Origin: Nocardia brasiliensis NBRC 14402
Lineage (GTDB): Bacteria; Actinomycetota; Actinomycetes; Mycobacteriales; Mycobacteriaceae
Direction of reading: 5' to 3'
NCBI RefSeq assembly: GCF_000308475.2
Contig: NZ_BAFT02000057.1
Location: 248,001 to 312,000 of the forward strand
DNA: 64,000 bases
Translations under genes and position numbers: made by a program
Shown here: piece by piece, positions 1-8,290 of the stretch
Position numbering within the stretch: the first letter of the stretch is position 1
Layout: every line of letters begins with the position of its first letter
The notes under the pieces: generated by a model
What the model was told of the DNA's origin: nothing
Seen by the model: the letters and a program-made list of their open reading frames with translations, nothing else
Databases searched by the model: none

Positions 1-2
1 CG

Positions 3-923
3 ACGCTGGTCGCCGACGGTGCGAAGGTCAAGGACTGGGGGAGTCTGCTGCGGATCCGGCGGGAGCTGCATACCCTTGCCCCGCAGCTCATCACCGAGGT
101 GGTGCAGGAGTGCGTCGAGACCGCTGTTGCCGTAACCCGTTGTGCGGAGGGCCTGCTCGTGCTCGGTGTGCCCATTCGCTGCGCGTTCGACGAGGTGCAC
201 GGCGTGCAGGTGTGGGCGGCGCCGGAAGATGTGCATCCGGCCGAACAACCGCGGGTCGCCGCGTGGGACTGGCAGGCCGACACCGAATTGGCCCACCACG
301 GGCCGGGTTTGGAGGAATTGGTCTTCGCGCGGGCGCCCGCCGACGTGCGGGTGATCCGGACGCCGCCCGAAGCCTTCGGCCGCATGGTGCGTTTCGCGGG
401 ACGGATCGACTACTTCGAGATGGTGAGTGCGCTGCGCGGCCGGCACCAGAGCGAGGTCGACATGATCGGTGACGACGACTGTGTGCGCACCTTCCAGATG
501 GTCACGCGGGCCGATCCGGCGGCCCGCCGGATCCGTGCGGTGATGCACGAATTCACCGACGCCGAGCCGGCCCGGCCCGATGTCGACATGTCCATGCTGC
601 GGGCGGTGTCGCGGCGCGCGGGCGACGGCGTCGGCTTCGTCTCGCTGTCCTCCGGCCTCATCTACGAGTGGACCACGGCGCCGGCGCCGCCGCTGGACCG
701 CTGGGCGATCGAACGCCCGAGCCTGCATCCGGACGACAGCGTGCGATTCCGGGCCGCGTGCGCCGCACTGACCGAGTCCACGGCCGACGACACCACCGCG
801 TTGCAATTACGGGTTCGTTTCGACGGCACCGACTGGATCGCGGTGCGGGCCGAACTCTGGCCGGTACCGCCCGTCCAGCTCGGGCACGGTCTGATCCGGG
901 TCTGGCACGAATCGGCCAACTAG
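3..923 (+). CDS. Uncharacterised protein, 5'-truncated by the window edge
   Basis: The frame is open from the first bases, so the true start lies upstream; an internal GTG/ATG start near position 99 is possible but has no convincing ribosome binding site. The visible 306 residues are soluble, acidic and without membrane segments. The last 100 residues alternate strands and helices in a way that suggests a PAS-like sensory fold, and I have a weak impression of the actinobacterial DUF5593-type proteins. No catalytic motif is visible. It sits 87 bp upstream of a glycosyltransferase on the same strand. I do not recognise a function. Confidence 0.6.
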   Translation, partial: TLVADGAKVKDWGSLLRIRRELHTLAPQLITEVVQECVETAVAVTRCAEGLLVLGVPIRCAFDEVHGVQVWAAPEDVHPAEQPRVAAWDWQADTELAHHGPGLEELVFARAPADVRVIRTPPEAFGRMVRFAGRIDYFEMVSALRGRHQSEVDMIGDDDCVRTFQMVTRADPAARRIRAVMHEFTDAEPARPDVDMSMLRAVSRRAGDGVGFVSLSSGLIYEWTTAPAPPLDRWAIERPSLHPDDSVRFRAACAALTESTADDTTALQLRVRFDGTDWIAVRAELWPVPPVQLGHGLIRVWHESAN

Positions 924-1010
924 CCGGTTAGCCGGGTCTTTCACGGCTGTTCATGCCGCGTTGGGCGCATCGGTTCCGAAGATAACCCGACTGGCTGCAC
1001 CATCAGCGAG

Positions 1011-2138
1011 GTGCGCATAGTTCAGCTTGCGAACTTCTACGGCCCGCGCTCGGGTGGGTTGCGCACTGCGTTGCATCACCTCGGTGAGGGCTACGTCGCG
1101 GCGGGCCACGAGGTGGTGCTCATCGTGCCGGGAGCACGTCGCTCGGAAGAGCTGCTGCCCACCGGCGTGGTCCGGATAGCGTTGCCCGCCTTGGCTATTC
1201 CGTGGACCGGCGGCTATCGCGCGGCCGATCCGCGGCGCGTCGCCGATGTGCTGACCGGGCTGCGCCCCGATGTGCTCGAGGTGTCGGACCGGCTCACCCT
1301 GCGCGGCTTCGGCCGCTGGGCCCGGCGCCGGGACGTGGCGGGCGTGATGATTTCGCACGAACGGCTCGACCGGCTGCTCGGCCAGGTGCTGCCGCGCGCG
1401 GCGGCCCGGCGCTGCGCCGACGTGGCGAATGGCCGCACCGCCGCCGATTACGACATCGTGGTCTGCACCACCGAATTCGCCCGCGAGGAGTTCTTGCGGA
1501 TCGGGGCGCGGAATGTCGAACTGGTGCCGCTCGGGGTGGATCTGGAGCTGTTCAGCCCGCGCCGGCACGACGGCAGGCTGCGCGCCGACCTCGGCGTGCC
1601 GGAACATCCGCTGCTCGTGCACTGCGGCAGATTGTCGGTGGAGAAGCGGGTGGAGCGCAGCATCGAGGCGGTCGCGGCGCTGCGCGCGACGGGTACCGAG
1701 GTGCGGCTGGTGGTCGCGGGTGACGGGCCGCGCCGGGAAGCCCTGGAACGCCGGGCGCGGGCGCTGCCCGCACTGGCCGGTGGGCTGCCCGCCGTGCATT
1801 TCACCGGGTTCATCTCCGAACGCACCGAGGTCGCGAAACTGCTTGCCACCGCGGATGTCTCGCTGGCGCCGGGGCCGCACGAGACGTTCGGCTTGGCCGC
1901 GCTGGAGGCGCTCGCGGCGGGCACGCCGGTGGTGGCGAGCCGCTCCTCGGCGCTGGCCGACATCTTGACCGCCGAGTGCGGCGCGGTGGCGGCCGACCGC
2001 GGCTCCGCGTTCGCGCAGGCGGTCACCGAGGTGCTGGCGATGCCGACCGCGGGCCGCAGAAGGGCGGCGCGCAGTCGTGCCGAGCAGTACACCTGGCCGC
2101 GCGCGGTGGCCGGAATGCTCGCCGTACTGGGCCGCTGA
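1011..2138 (+). CDS. GT4-family glycosyltransferase
   Basis: This 375-residue protein has the two Rossmann-like halves of GT-B retaining glycosyltransferases. The N-terminal acceptor domain opens with MRIVQLANFYGPRSGG. The C-terminal nucleotide-sugar domain carries GRLSVEKRVERSI (about residues 205-217) and the EX7E region ETFGLAALEALAAGTPVV (about 287-304). Family members transfer hexoses, often mannose from GDP-mannose, onto lipids or glycans of the mycolata envelope. Donor and acceptor cannot be read from sequence. The GTG start at 1011 is chosen because the conserved first strand begins there. The next gene, an SDR, starts 58 bp downstream on the same strand. Confidence 0.88.
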   Translation: MRIVQLANFYGPRSGGLRTALHHLGEGYVAAGHEVVLIVPGARRSEELLPTGVVRIALPALAIPWTGGYRAADPRRVADVLTGLRPDVLEVSDRLTLRGFGRWARRRDVAGVMISHERLDRLLGQVLPRAAARRCADVANGRTAADYDIVVCTTEFAREEFLRIGARNVELVPLGVDLELFSPRRHDGRLRADLGVPEHPLLVHCGRLSVEKRVERSIEAVAALRATGTEVRLVVAGDGPRREALERRARALPALAGGLPAVHFTGFISERTEVAKLLATADVSLAPGPHETFGLAALEALAAGTPVVASRSSALADILTAECGAVAADRGSAFAQAVTEVLAMPTAGRRRAARSRAEQYTWPRAVAGMLAVLGR

Positions 2139-2196
2139 GCCCGGTCCAAGTACCCTGCGGTGAGCCGGTTCGAGCAATTCGAGATGGGGATGCGCA

Positions 2197-3072
2197 GTGG
2201 TGCGAGGTATGGGGCGATCGGGCCGCAGGACGGTGCGGGACGCAAAAGTGCTGATCACGGGCGCTGCCAGCGGGATCGGCCGGGCCACCGCGCAGGCCGC
2301 CGCGGCGGCGGGCGGACAGCTGGTGCTCACCGATATCGATGCAGGCGGGCTTGACACGACGGTGGCCGATATCCGGCGCGACGGCGGGGTCGTGCTGGTC
2401 GCGAAGGCCTTCGACATCACCGACTACGACGCCGTGACCGCCTTCGCCGAACAGGTGCACGCCGAGCACGGCAGCCTCGACATCGTGATGAACGTCGCGG
2501 GCACCTCGGCCTGGGGGACCGTGGAGAACCTCGAGCACAAGCACTGGCGGCGCATGGTCGACGTCAATCTGATGGGCCCGATCCACGTGATCGAGAATTT
2601 CGTGCCGCCCATGGTGCGCGCGGCCAAGGGCGGGGCGTTGGTCAACGTGTCCTCGGCGGCCGGTCTGCTGGCGCTGCCCTGGCACGCGGCCTACAGCGCG
2701 GGCAAGTACGGCATCCGCGGCGTCTCGGAGGTGCTGCGCTTCGATCTGGATCAGCACGGCATCGCGGTGCACCTGGTGGTGCCCGGCGCGGTGGACACCC
2801 CGCTGGTGCACAGCGTCGAACTGGTCGGCGTCGACCGGGAGGAACCGCGCATCCAGCGGCTCACCGCGTCGTTCACCAAGCACGCGGTCGCACCCGAGCA
2901 CGTGGCCGAGGCGATCCTGCGCGGTATGGCGCGCAACCGGTTCCTGATCTACACGTCCTTCGACATCCGGTTCGGCTATTGGTGGGCGCGGAAATTCGCG
3001 TACCCCTACGAATTCGTGATGCGGCGCGCGAGCGCCCGATTCACCCGGTTGCTGGCCGCGCGGCGCAGTTGA
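2197..3072 (+). CDS. Short-chain dehydrogenase/reductase
   Basis: This 291-residue classical SDR has the cofactor motif TGAASGIG near residue 22, the structural motif NVAG near residue 100, and the catalytic Ser (NVSSAAG) and YxxxK (YSAGK) around residues 150-170. It should be an NAD(P)-dependent oxidoreductase; the substrate is unknown. The C-terminal tail is aromatic and basic and could touch the membrane. Start codons GTG at 2197 and GTG at 2200 are adjacent, and the earlier one is used. Its 3' end overlaps the 3' end of the convergent soxR gene by 32 bp. Confidence 0.88.
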   Translation: MVRGMGRSGRRTVRDAKVLITGAASGIGRATAQAAAAAGGQLVLTDIDAGGLDTTVADIRRDGGVVLVAKAFDITDYDAVTAFAEQVHAEHGSLDIVMNVAGTSAWGTVENLEHKHWRRMVDVNLMGPIHVIENFVPPMVRAAKGGALVNVSSAAGLLALPWHAAYSAGKYGIRGVSEVLRFDLDQHGIAVHLVVPGAVDTPLVHSVELVGVDREEPRIQRLTASFTKHAVAPEHVAEAILRGMARNRFLIYTSFDIRFGYWWARKFAYPYEFVMRRASARFTRLLAARRS

Positions 3073-3526
3073 GCTGCACATCGAGCACGCGGGCGCCGGG
3101 GCCCTCGGTGCCGAGCCGGTCGTGTTCGTTGACCAGTTTGCAGCTGCCGAGCGACAGGCAGCCGCAACCGATGCAGCCGGTGAGGTTGTCGCGCAATCGA
3201 ATCAGCTGAGTGATGCGGTCGTCGAGATCGGCGCGCCAGTTGGTGGACAGGGTCTCCCAGTCCCGGCGAGTGGGATTGCGGCCTTCCGGCAGCTGATCGA
3301 GGGCGTCGCGAATTTCGCTGAGCGGGATGCCGACTCGTTGGGAAATGCGGATGAAGGCGACGCGCCGCAGCGTCTCACGGGCGTATCTGCGTTGATTACC
3401 GCTGGTCCGGCGGCTGCTGATGAGTCCTTCGCGTTCGTAGAAGTGCAACGCGGACACTGCTACTCCGCTACGCTCGGAAAGCTGCCCGGGGGTCAGCTCC
3501 TTCGCACGCCAATCGGCTGTCGACAT
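3041..3526 (-). CDS. soxR: Redox-sensitive MerR-family activator SoxR
   Basis: This 161-residue protein has an N-terminal MerR winged helix (LTPGQLSERSGVAVSALHFY), a dimerisation helix, and the [2Fe-2S] cluster motif CIGCGCLSLGSC near residue 118, which is diagnostic of SoxR. SoxR is activated by oxidation of the cluster, by redox-cycling compounds in actinobacteria, and distorts promoters with an 18-bp dyad. The ATG at 3526 is preceded by a strong GGAGGAG. A SoxR-box-like dyad lies just upstream, suggesting autoregulation. No obvious efflux or reductase target is adjacent on the same strand. The 3' end overlaps the convergent SDR gene. Confidence 0.95.
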   Translation of the reverse strand: MSTADWRAKELTPGQLSERSGVAVSALHFYEREGLISSRRTSGNQRRYARETLRRVAFIRISQRVGIPLSEIRDALDQLPEGRNPTRRDWETLSTNWRADLDDRITQLIRLRDNLTGCIGCGCLSLGSCKLVNEHDRLGTEGPGARVLDVQLNCAARPATG

Positions 3527-3543
3527 TCACGCTCCTCCATTCC

Positions 3544-3561
3544 CCTGAACAATACTTGAGG
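3544..3561 (-). promoter_or_regulatory. Candidate SoxR box
   Basis: CCTGAACAATACTTGAGG matches the enterobacterial SoxR consensus dyad (CCTCAAGTTAACTTGAGG) at 13 of 18 positions, with a perfect right half-site ACTTGAGG. It lies 18 bp upstream of the soxR start codon, between soxR and arcA. Regulation of soxR itself is the simplest reading. Confidence 0.6.
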
Positions 3562-3765
3562 TTAGGGGTGCCTGGGGCGAAATCGGGACAACGGCATGTC
3601 CTCCCGTTCGCCTGGTCCGAACCGCTTCTGGCCTGGTCATAAGGGGGATACGTCAACTAATGCCGGCGGCGGTGGGCGAGGCTCCGGTTTGCTGTGGACG
3701 CGGCAAGACCGCAACGAAGGCCGGAATTACGTGCTCTTGTGGCCGCGGCGAACTACGGTCTGAGC

Positions 3766-5064
3766 ATGGGAGCAGACGCTGTGCCCGCGCGGCACGGAGA
3801 GGGTTCGGACGCGGACGGGCTGGATCCGGACGGTCCCGGCTCGCGGTTGACGGTGACCTCCGAGGTCGGCACGCTGCGCACGGTGCTGCTGCACCGGCCC
3901 GGCGACGAATTGCGCAGGCTCACCCCGCGCAACAACGATCAGCTGCTGTTCGACGGCATCCCCTGGGTGGAGCGCGCGCAGCAGGAGCACGACGCGTTCA
4001 CCGGGGTGCTGCGCGAACGCGGCGTCGAGGTGCTGCTGCTGGCCGACCTGCTCGCCGAAACCCTCGCGGTGAGCGGCGCCGCGCGGATCCAGGGCATCTC
4101 CGCCGCCGTGGACGCGCGCAGGCTCGGCCACTCGCTGGCCGATCAGCTCGCCGCCTTCCTGCGCGGGGTGCGGGCCAGGGACCTGGCCAACATCCTGATG
4201 GCCGGCATGACCTTCGATGAACTGCCGTTCGGCCCGGACGCCACCTCGCTGGTCCGGCGGATGCACCACGGCGCCGACTTCGTCATCGATCCGCTGCCCA
4301 ATCTGCTGTTCACCAGGGACTCGTCGTTCTGGGTCGGCCCGCGCGTCGCGATCACCTCGCTCGCGCTGCCCGCCCGGATCCGGGAGACCTCGCTGACCGA
4401 CCTGATCTACGCGTTCCACCCCCGCTTCCTCGGCGTGCGCCGCGCCTACGAATCGCACACCGCACCCATCGAGGGCGGCGACGTGCTGCTGCTCGGGCCC
4501 GGGGTGGTCGCGGTCGGCGTCGGCGAGCGCACCACGCCCGCGGGCGCGGAAGCGTTGGCGCGCAGCCTGTTCGACGACGATCTCGCACATACGGTGCTGG
4601 TCGTCCCGATCGCGCAGAACCGGGCGACCATGCATCTGGACACCGTCTGCACGATGGTCGACCAGGACGCCCTGGTGATGTACCCCGCGGTGCGTGACTC
4701 GTTGTGCGCGTTCACCATCCAACGCGACGAGGACTACAGCGCCCGCAACGGCGACGGCCGGGTCAGCATGAGCGGACCCGACCCGTTCCTGGTCGCGGCG
4801 GCCAAAGCGATGGGCATCGACAAACTCCGGGTGATCGACACCGGATTGGACGGCGTCACCGCGGAGCGCGAGCAGTGGGACGACGGCAACAACACGCTCG
4901 CGCTGGCGCCGGGCGTGGTGGCCGCCTACGAGCGCAACGAGATGACCAACGCGCGGCTGGAGGACGCGGGCATCGAGGTGCTGCGCATCCCCGGCTCCGA
5001 ATTGGGTTCCGGCCGCGGCGGACCCCGCTGCCTGTCCTGTCCACTTTCCCGGGATGACTTGTGA
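3766..5064 (+). CDS. arcA: Arginine deiminase
   Basis: This 432-residue enzyme hydrolyses L-arginine to citrulline and ammonia. Guanidine-modifying-enzyme motifs are present in order: the FTRD loop (LLFTRDSSFWVG), HLDTVCTMVD with the catalytic His, NNTLALAPGVV, and the C-terminal nucleophile loop GGPRCLSCPL with the catalytic Cys. The length fits bacterial ArcA. It corresponds to M. tuberculosis Rv1001, also next to pmt. The ATG at 3766 is chosen because family similarity starts soon after; upstream in-frame codons look non-conserved. No arcB, arcC or arcD is nearby, so a full ADI energy pathway is not encoded here. A GntR regulator follows 7 bp downstream. Confidence 0.95.
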   Translation: MGADAVPARHGEGSDADGLDPDGPGSRLTVTSEVGTLRTVLLHRPGDELRRLTPRNNDQLLFDGIPWVERAQQEHDAFTGVLRERGVEVLLLADLLAETLAVSGAARIQGISAAVDARRLGHSLADQLAAFLRGVRARDLANILMAGMTFDELPFGPDATSLVRRMHHGADFVIDPLPNLLFTRDSSFWVGPRVAITSLALPARIRETSLTDLIYAFHPRFLGVRRAYESHTAPIEGGDVLLLGPGVVAVGVGERTTPAGAEALARSLFDDDLAHTVLVVPIAQNRATMHLDTVCTMVDQDALVMYPAVRDSLCAFTIQRDEDYSARNGDGRVSMSGPDPFLVAAAKAMGIDKLRVIDTGLDGVTAEREQWDDGNNTLALAPGVVAAYERNEMTNARLEDAGIEVLRIPGSELGSGRGGPRCLSCPLSRDDL

Positions 5065-5071
5065 GTGAGCG

Positions 5072-5431
5072 ATGTTCAATATCACGGTGTCACATGAGTC
5101 GGCGGTCGCGCCGTACGAGCAGTTACGCATGGGGATCATCGCCCAGGTGCGCTCGGGCGTGCTGACCGCGGGCACGAAGATCCCCACTGTCCGGGCGCTG
5201 GCCGCGCAACTCGGCCTGGCGCCGAACACGGTCGCGCGCGCATACCGCGAACTCGAGGCCGACGGTGTCGTCGAAACCCGGGGCAGGCAGGGCTCTTTCA
5301 TCGCCTCCTCGGGCGACCCGACGCGCGATGTCGCGGGACGGGCGGCGACGGCCTATGTCGCCACCGTCCGCCGGCTCGGTCTCGACGACGCGGCGGCGCT
5401 GCGCTATGTGCAGGCCGCCCTGGAAGGGTGA
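5072..5431 (+). CDS. GntR-family regulator, YtrA-like short form
   Basis: This 119-residue protein has an N-terminal winged helix (PYEQLRMGIIAQVRSGVLTA, then TKIPTVRALAAQLGLAPNTVARAYRELEADG) and only a short C-terminal helical segment. This is the layout of the YtrA subfamily, which lacks a large effector domain. It begins 7 bp after arcA and is almost certainly cotranscribed, so it may control arcA or arginine use. YtrA regulators more often sit with ABC transporters, and none is present here. It ends 6 bp from the end of the convergent pmt gene. Confidence 0.9.
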   Translation: MFNITVSHESAVAPYEQLRMGIIAQVRSGVLTAGTKIPTVRALAAQLGLAPNTVARAYRELEADGVVETRGRQGSFIASSGDPTRDVAGRAATAYVATVRRLGLDDAAALRYVQAALEG

Positions 5432-5437
5432 GCGAAC

Positions 5438-7063
5438 CTAGCGCCAGCTGGGCAGCCACAGGTGGTCGTGCCAGTTGCCCGGCGTGATCGGCAGCGCGGT
5501 GAGGATCGGCCACAGCCAGATGAAGTTCGCGATCACCAGGCCCAGGTACAGGCAGACGGCGAGCAGTCCGAGCGCGTGTCGTTCGTCGGGCGCCACCGGT
5601 AGGTAGGTGCCGACGGGGCTGCGCGGCACCGGTATTCGCCGCGACGGACCCAGCACGTCGCCGAGCACCAAGGCCATGCCCATCACCAGGAACGGTGCGA
5701 GGGCGACCGCGTAGAAGTAGTACATCTGCCGGTCCAGGGTCAGGAACCAGGGCAGCAGCGCCGCGCCGTAACCGACGAGCACGGCCGCGTAGCGCCAGTC
5801 CCGGCGTACCACGCTGCGCCACAGCAGCCACGCGATCATGGGGAGGGCGAGCCACCAGATCGCGGGGGTGCCGATGAGCATCACCGCCTTGACGCACTGG
5901 GTCTGCCCGCAACCGCTGACGCCGTTGTCGGCGTAGTAGTAGAGCATCGGACGCAGGCCCATCGGCCAGGTCCACGGCTTCGATTCCCAGGGGTGGTGGT
6001 TGCCCGCCGAATTGGTCAGGCCCTCATGGAATTCCAAGGCCCTGGCGTTGAAATACCACAGCGAGCGCAGGGCGTCGGGCACGATGTGCGACCAGAAGCC
6101 GCCGGTGCCGATCGGATCCGCCGGTGCGGACGGGTTACCCGCCATGTAGCGATCGATACCGGTCTCGCTGGTGAACCAGGCCCAGTAGCTCGCCAGGTAC
6201 AGCCCCAGCGGCACCAGCACCAGCGCGTACAGCGCGGGCCCGATATCTCGGAGCGCGGTGCCGTACCAGGGACTACGCACGCCGTACGCGCGCCGTGCGG
6301 TCAGATCGAAGCAGACGCTGAGCAGCCCGAACGCCACGATGAAATAGACGCCGGACCATTTCGTTCCGCAGGCCAGGCCGAGCATGACGCCCGCGCCGAA
6401 ACGCCACCAGCGCACGCCGAGCCGGGGACCCCACCGGGTCACCCCGATCCGTCCCTCCGCGTCTGCCCGGGCCATCCGGGCCCGCACCTCGTCCCGGTCG
6501 ACGATCAGACAACCGAAGGCCGCGGTGACGAACAGCGCCAAAAAGATGTCCAGCATGCCGATGCGCGAGGAGACGAAGGTGAGCCCGTCGGCGATCAGCA
6601 GGATGCCCGCGATCGCGCCGATCAGCGTCGATCTGGCCATCCGCCGGACGATGCGGATCACCAGCAGCACGAGCACGGTGCCTGCGACCGCGGAGGCGAA
6701 ACGCCAGCCCCAGCCGTTGTAGCCGAATATCGCCTCGCCGATCGCGATGAGCTGCTTGCCGATCGGCGGATGCACCACCAGCCCGTACCCGGGGTTGTCC
6801 TCGACCCAACCGCCGGTCAGCATCTGCCAGCCCTGCGGTGCGTAGTGCTTCTCGTCGAAGACCGGGGTGCCCGCGTCGGTCGGGTAGTTCAGCATGGTGA
6901 ACCGGGTGACCGCGGCGATCGCGGTGAGGAACGCGGTGACCAGCCAGCCGCGCAGCGTGTCGGTCGGCCCGAAATCGGGGGACGGCCGCCGTGGCGCGGG
7001 GCTCGACCAGGAGGGCACGGCCCCGAACGGTGCGGTCGCGCGCTGGTCGGTCACCTGTGTCAC
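5438..7063 (-). CDS. pmt: Dolichyl (polyprenyl)-phosphate-mannose:protein mannosyltransferase
   Basis: This integral membrane GT39 enzyme, orthologous by context and features to M. tuberculosis Rv1002c, transfers mannose from polyprenyl-phosphomannose to Ser/Thr of proteins crossing the membrane. The 541-residue protein has many hydrophobic helices. An extracytoplasmic loop near the N-terminus contains the acidic pair VFDEKHY and the motif PPIGKQLIA typical of PMTs. The C-terminal region ends in a helix rich in Trp and Leu. The GTG at 7063 is preferred because a TACGAT -10 element ends 6 bp upstream, which fits a leaderless message. rsmI is divergent. Confidence 0.93.
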   Translation of the reverse strand: MTQVTDQRATAPFGAVPSWSSPAPRRPSPDFGPTDTLRGWLVTAFLTAIAAVTRFTMLNYPTDAGTPVFDEKHYAPQGWQMLTGGWVEDNPGYGLVVHPPIGKQLIAIGEAIFGYNGWGWRFASAVAGTVLVLLVIRIVRRMARSTLIGAIAGILLIADGLTFVSSRIGMLDIFLALFVTAAFGCLIVDRDEVRARMARADAEGRIGVTRWGPRLGVRWWRFGAGVMLGLACGTKWSGVYFIVAFGLLSVCFDLTARRAYGVRSPWYGTALRDIGPALYALVLVPLGLYLASYWAWFTSETGIDRYMAGNPSAPADPIGTGGFWSHIVPDALRSLWYFNARALEFHEGLTNSAGNHHPWESKPWTWPMGLRPMLYYYADNGVSGCGQTQCVKAVMLIGTPAIWWLALPMIAWLLWRSVVRRDWRYAAVLVGYGAALLPWFLTLDRQMYYFYAVALAPFLVMGMALVLGDVLGPSRRIPVPRSPVGTYLPVAPDERHALGLLAVCLYLGLVIANFIWLWPILTALPITPGNWHDHLWLPSWR

Positions 7064-7069
7064 GCCCCG

Positions 7070-7075
7070 ATCGTA
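7070..7075 (-). promoter_or_regulatory. -10 element for a leaderless pmt transcript
   Basis: On the minus strand TACGAT is followed by six bases and the GTG start of pmt. This spacing puts the transcription start at or within a base or so of the start codon. No Shine-Dalgarno sequence is present, which agrees. Confidence 0.45.
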
Positions 7076-7290
7076 TGCTGTGCGCCCCGTGAGGTCCCGC
7101 ATCGGTGAGTACGCCGCTGTGTTGGTCACATAGCACGCGGGTAGCCGGCGCGTGGTCACGATCACATACCGAACGGCCGGGGCCGGTGTGGTCGCCGGGA
7201 CGTTTCGGGAGAAGGGTCTTCGAGCGGCGGGCCACGGGTGGCTAGGCTGCTCGGGTTCGGTGTTCGGCGGACGCGTGAGACGGGAGAACG

Positions 7291-8151
7291 GTGGCGGACG
7301 AGGCGACTGGAGCGGGCAGGCTGGTGCTCGCGGCGACGCCGATGGGCGATATCGGGGACGCGTCGCAGCGCCTGCGCGACGCGCTCGGGTCGGCCGACAT
7401 CGTCGCGGCGGAGGACACCAGGCGAACCAAGTCGCTGGCCAAGGCGCTCGGGGTGGAGATCACCGGCCGGGTGGTGAGCTTCTACGACCACGTGGAGACC
7501 GCGCGGATTCCGGCGCTGCTCGGCGATATTGCGGCGGGACGCACGGTGCTGCTGGTCACCGATGCGGGCATGCCGTCGGTCAGCGATCCCGGCTACCGGC
7601 TGGTCGCGGCCTGCGCCGAACGCGATCTACCGGTGACCTGCCTGCCCGGACCGTCGGCGGTCACCACGGCCCTGGCGCTGTCCGCGCTGCCGGTGGAGCG
7701 GTTCTGCTTCGACGGTTTCGCACCGCGCAAGTCCGGGCAGCGGCGAGAGTGGTTGCGCACCTTGGCCGCCGAATCGCGAGCCTGCGTTTTCTTCGAGGCG
7801 CCGCATCGCCTCGCCGACTGCCTGGCCGACGCGGTCGAGGTGCTCGGCCCCGACCGGCGCGCCGCTGTCTGCCGGGAATTGACCAAGACCTACGAGGAGG
7901 TGGTGCGGGGCACCCTCGCCGAACTCGCCGCCTGGGCCGTCGACGGCGCGCGCGGGGAGATCACCGTCGTGCTCGCGGGCGCGCAACCGACATCGGCGGA
8001 CCCCGCCGATCTAGTCGCCGAGGTCGAAGCGCTGACCGCGGACGGCCTGCGCCTCAAGGCCGCCTGCGCCCGAATCGCCGCGGACCACAACGTTTCCCGC
8101 AACGAACTGTACGACGCCGTGCTCACCGCGCGCCGCGACGACGCGGACTGA
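7291..8151 (+). CDS. rsmI: 16S rRNA (cytidine(1402)-2'-O)-methyltransferase
   Basis: This 286-residue member of the tetrapyrrole-methylase (SAM) fold has the RsmI signatures LVLAATPMGDIGD at the N-terminus, AAEDTRRTK near residue 40, TDAGMPSVSDPGYR near residue 90 and LPGPSAVTTALALSALP near residue 113. It 2'-O-methylates C1402 in the decoding centre of 16S rRNA. The GTG start at 7291 is preceded by GGGAGA. It matches Rv1003 in position, divergent from pmt. The C-terminal HTH-like segment (LKAACARIAADHNVSRNELYDA) is intact. Confidence 0.96.
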   Translation: MADEATGAGRLVLAATPMGDIGDASQRLRDALGSADIVAAEDTRRTKSLAKALGVEITGRVVSFYDHVETARIPALLGDIAAGRTVLLVTDAGMPSVSDPGYRLVAACAERDLPVTCLPGPSAVTTALALSALPVERFCFDGFAPRKSGQRREWLRTLAAESRACVFFEAPHRLADCLADAVEVLGPDRRAAVCRELTKTYEEVVRGTLAELAAWAVDGARGEITVVLAGAQPTSADPADLVAEVEALTADGLRLKAACARIAADHNVSRNELYDAVLTARRDDAD

Positions 8152-8245
8152 CCGGCGCGGTTGTGCGACCCGACAGGTCGCGGCCACGGAAATCGGCAGC
8201 CTGACAAAGGGATCGGATTCTCCCGCCCGCTCGTCCACCGGGCGC

Positions 8246-8251
8246 TAGGTT
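8246..8251 (+). promoter_or_regulatory. -10 element for the secreted propeller gene
   Basis: TAGGTT lies 40 bp upstream of the ATG at 8291, and a strong GGGGAGGA ribosome binding site occupies the leader. No clear -35 hexamer is visible, as is common in actinobacteria. Confidence 0.35.
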
Positions 8252-8290
8252 GGGGCCGCGACAGACGGTGTTGCAGGGGAGGACGATTCG

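Noticed and set aside
3557..3575. Iron box overlapping the soxR promoter
   Set aside because: TGAGGTTAGG fits the left half, but the right half is lost (about 12 of 19 matches), and the sequence is better explained as a SoxR box.
3727..5301. Long minus-strand frame antisense to arcA
   Set aside because: Same GC shadow effect. arcA on the plus strand has all catalytic motifs.
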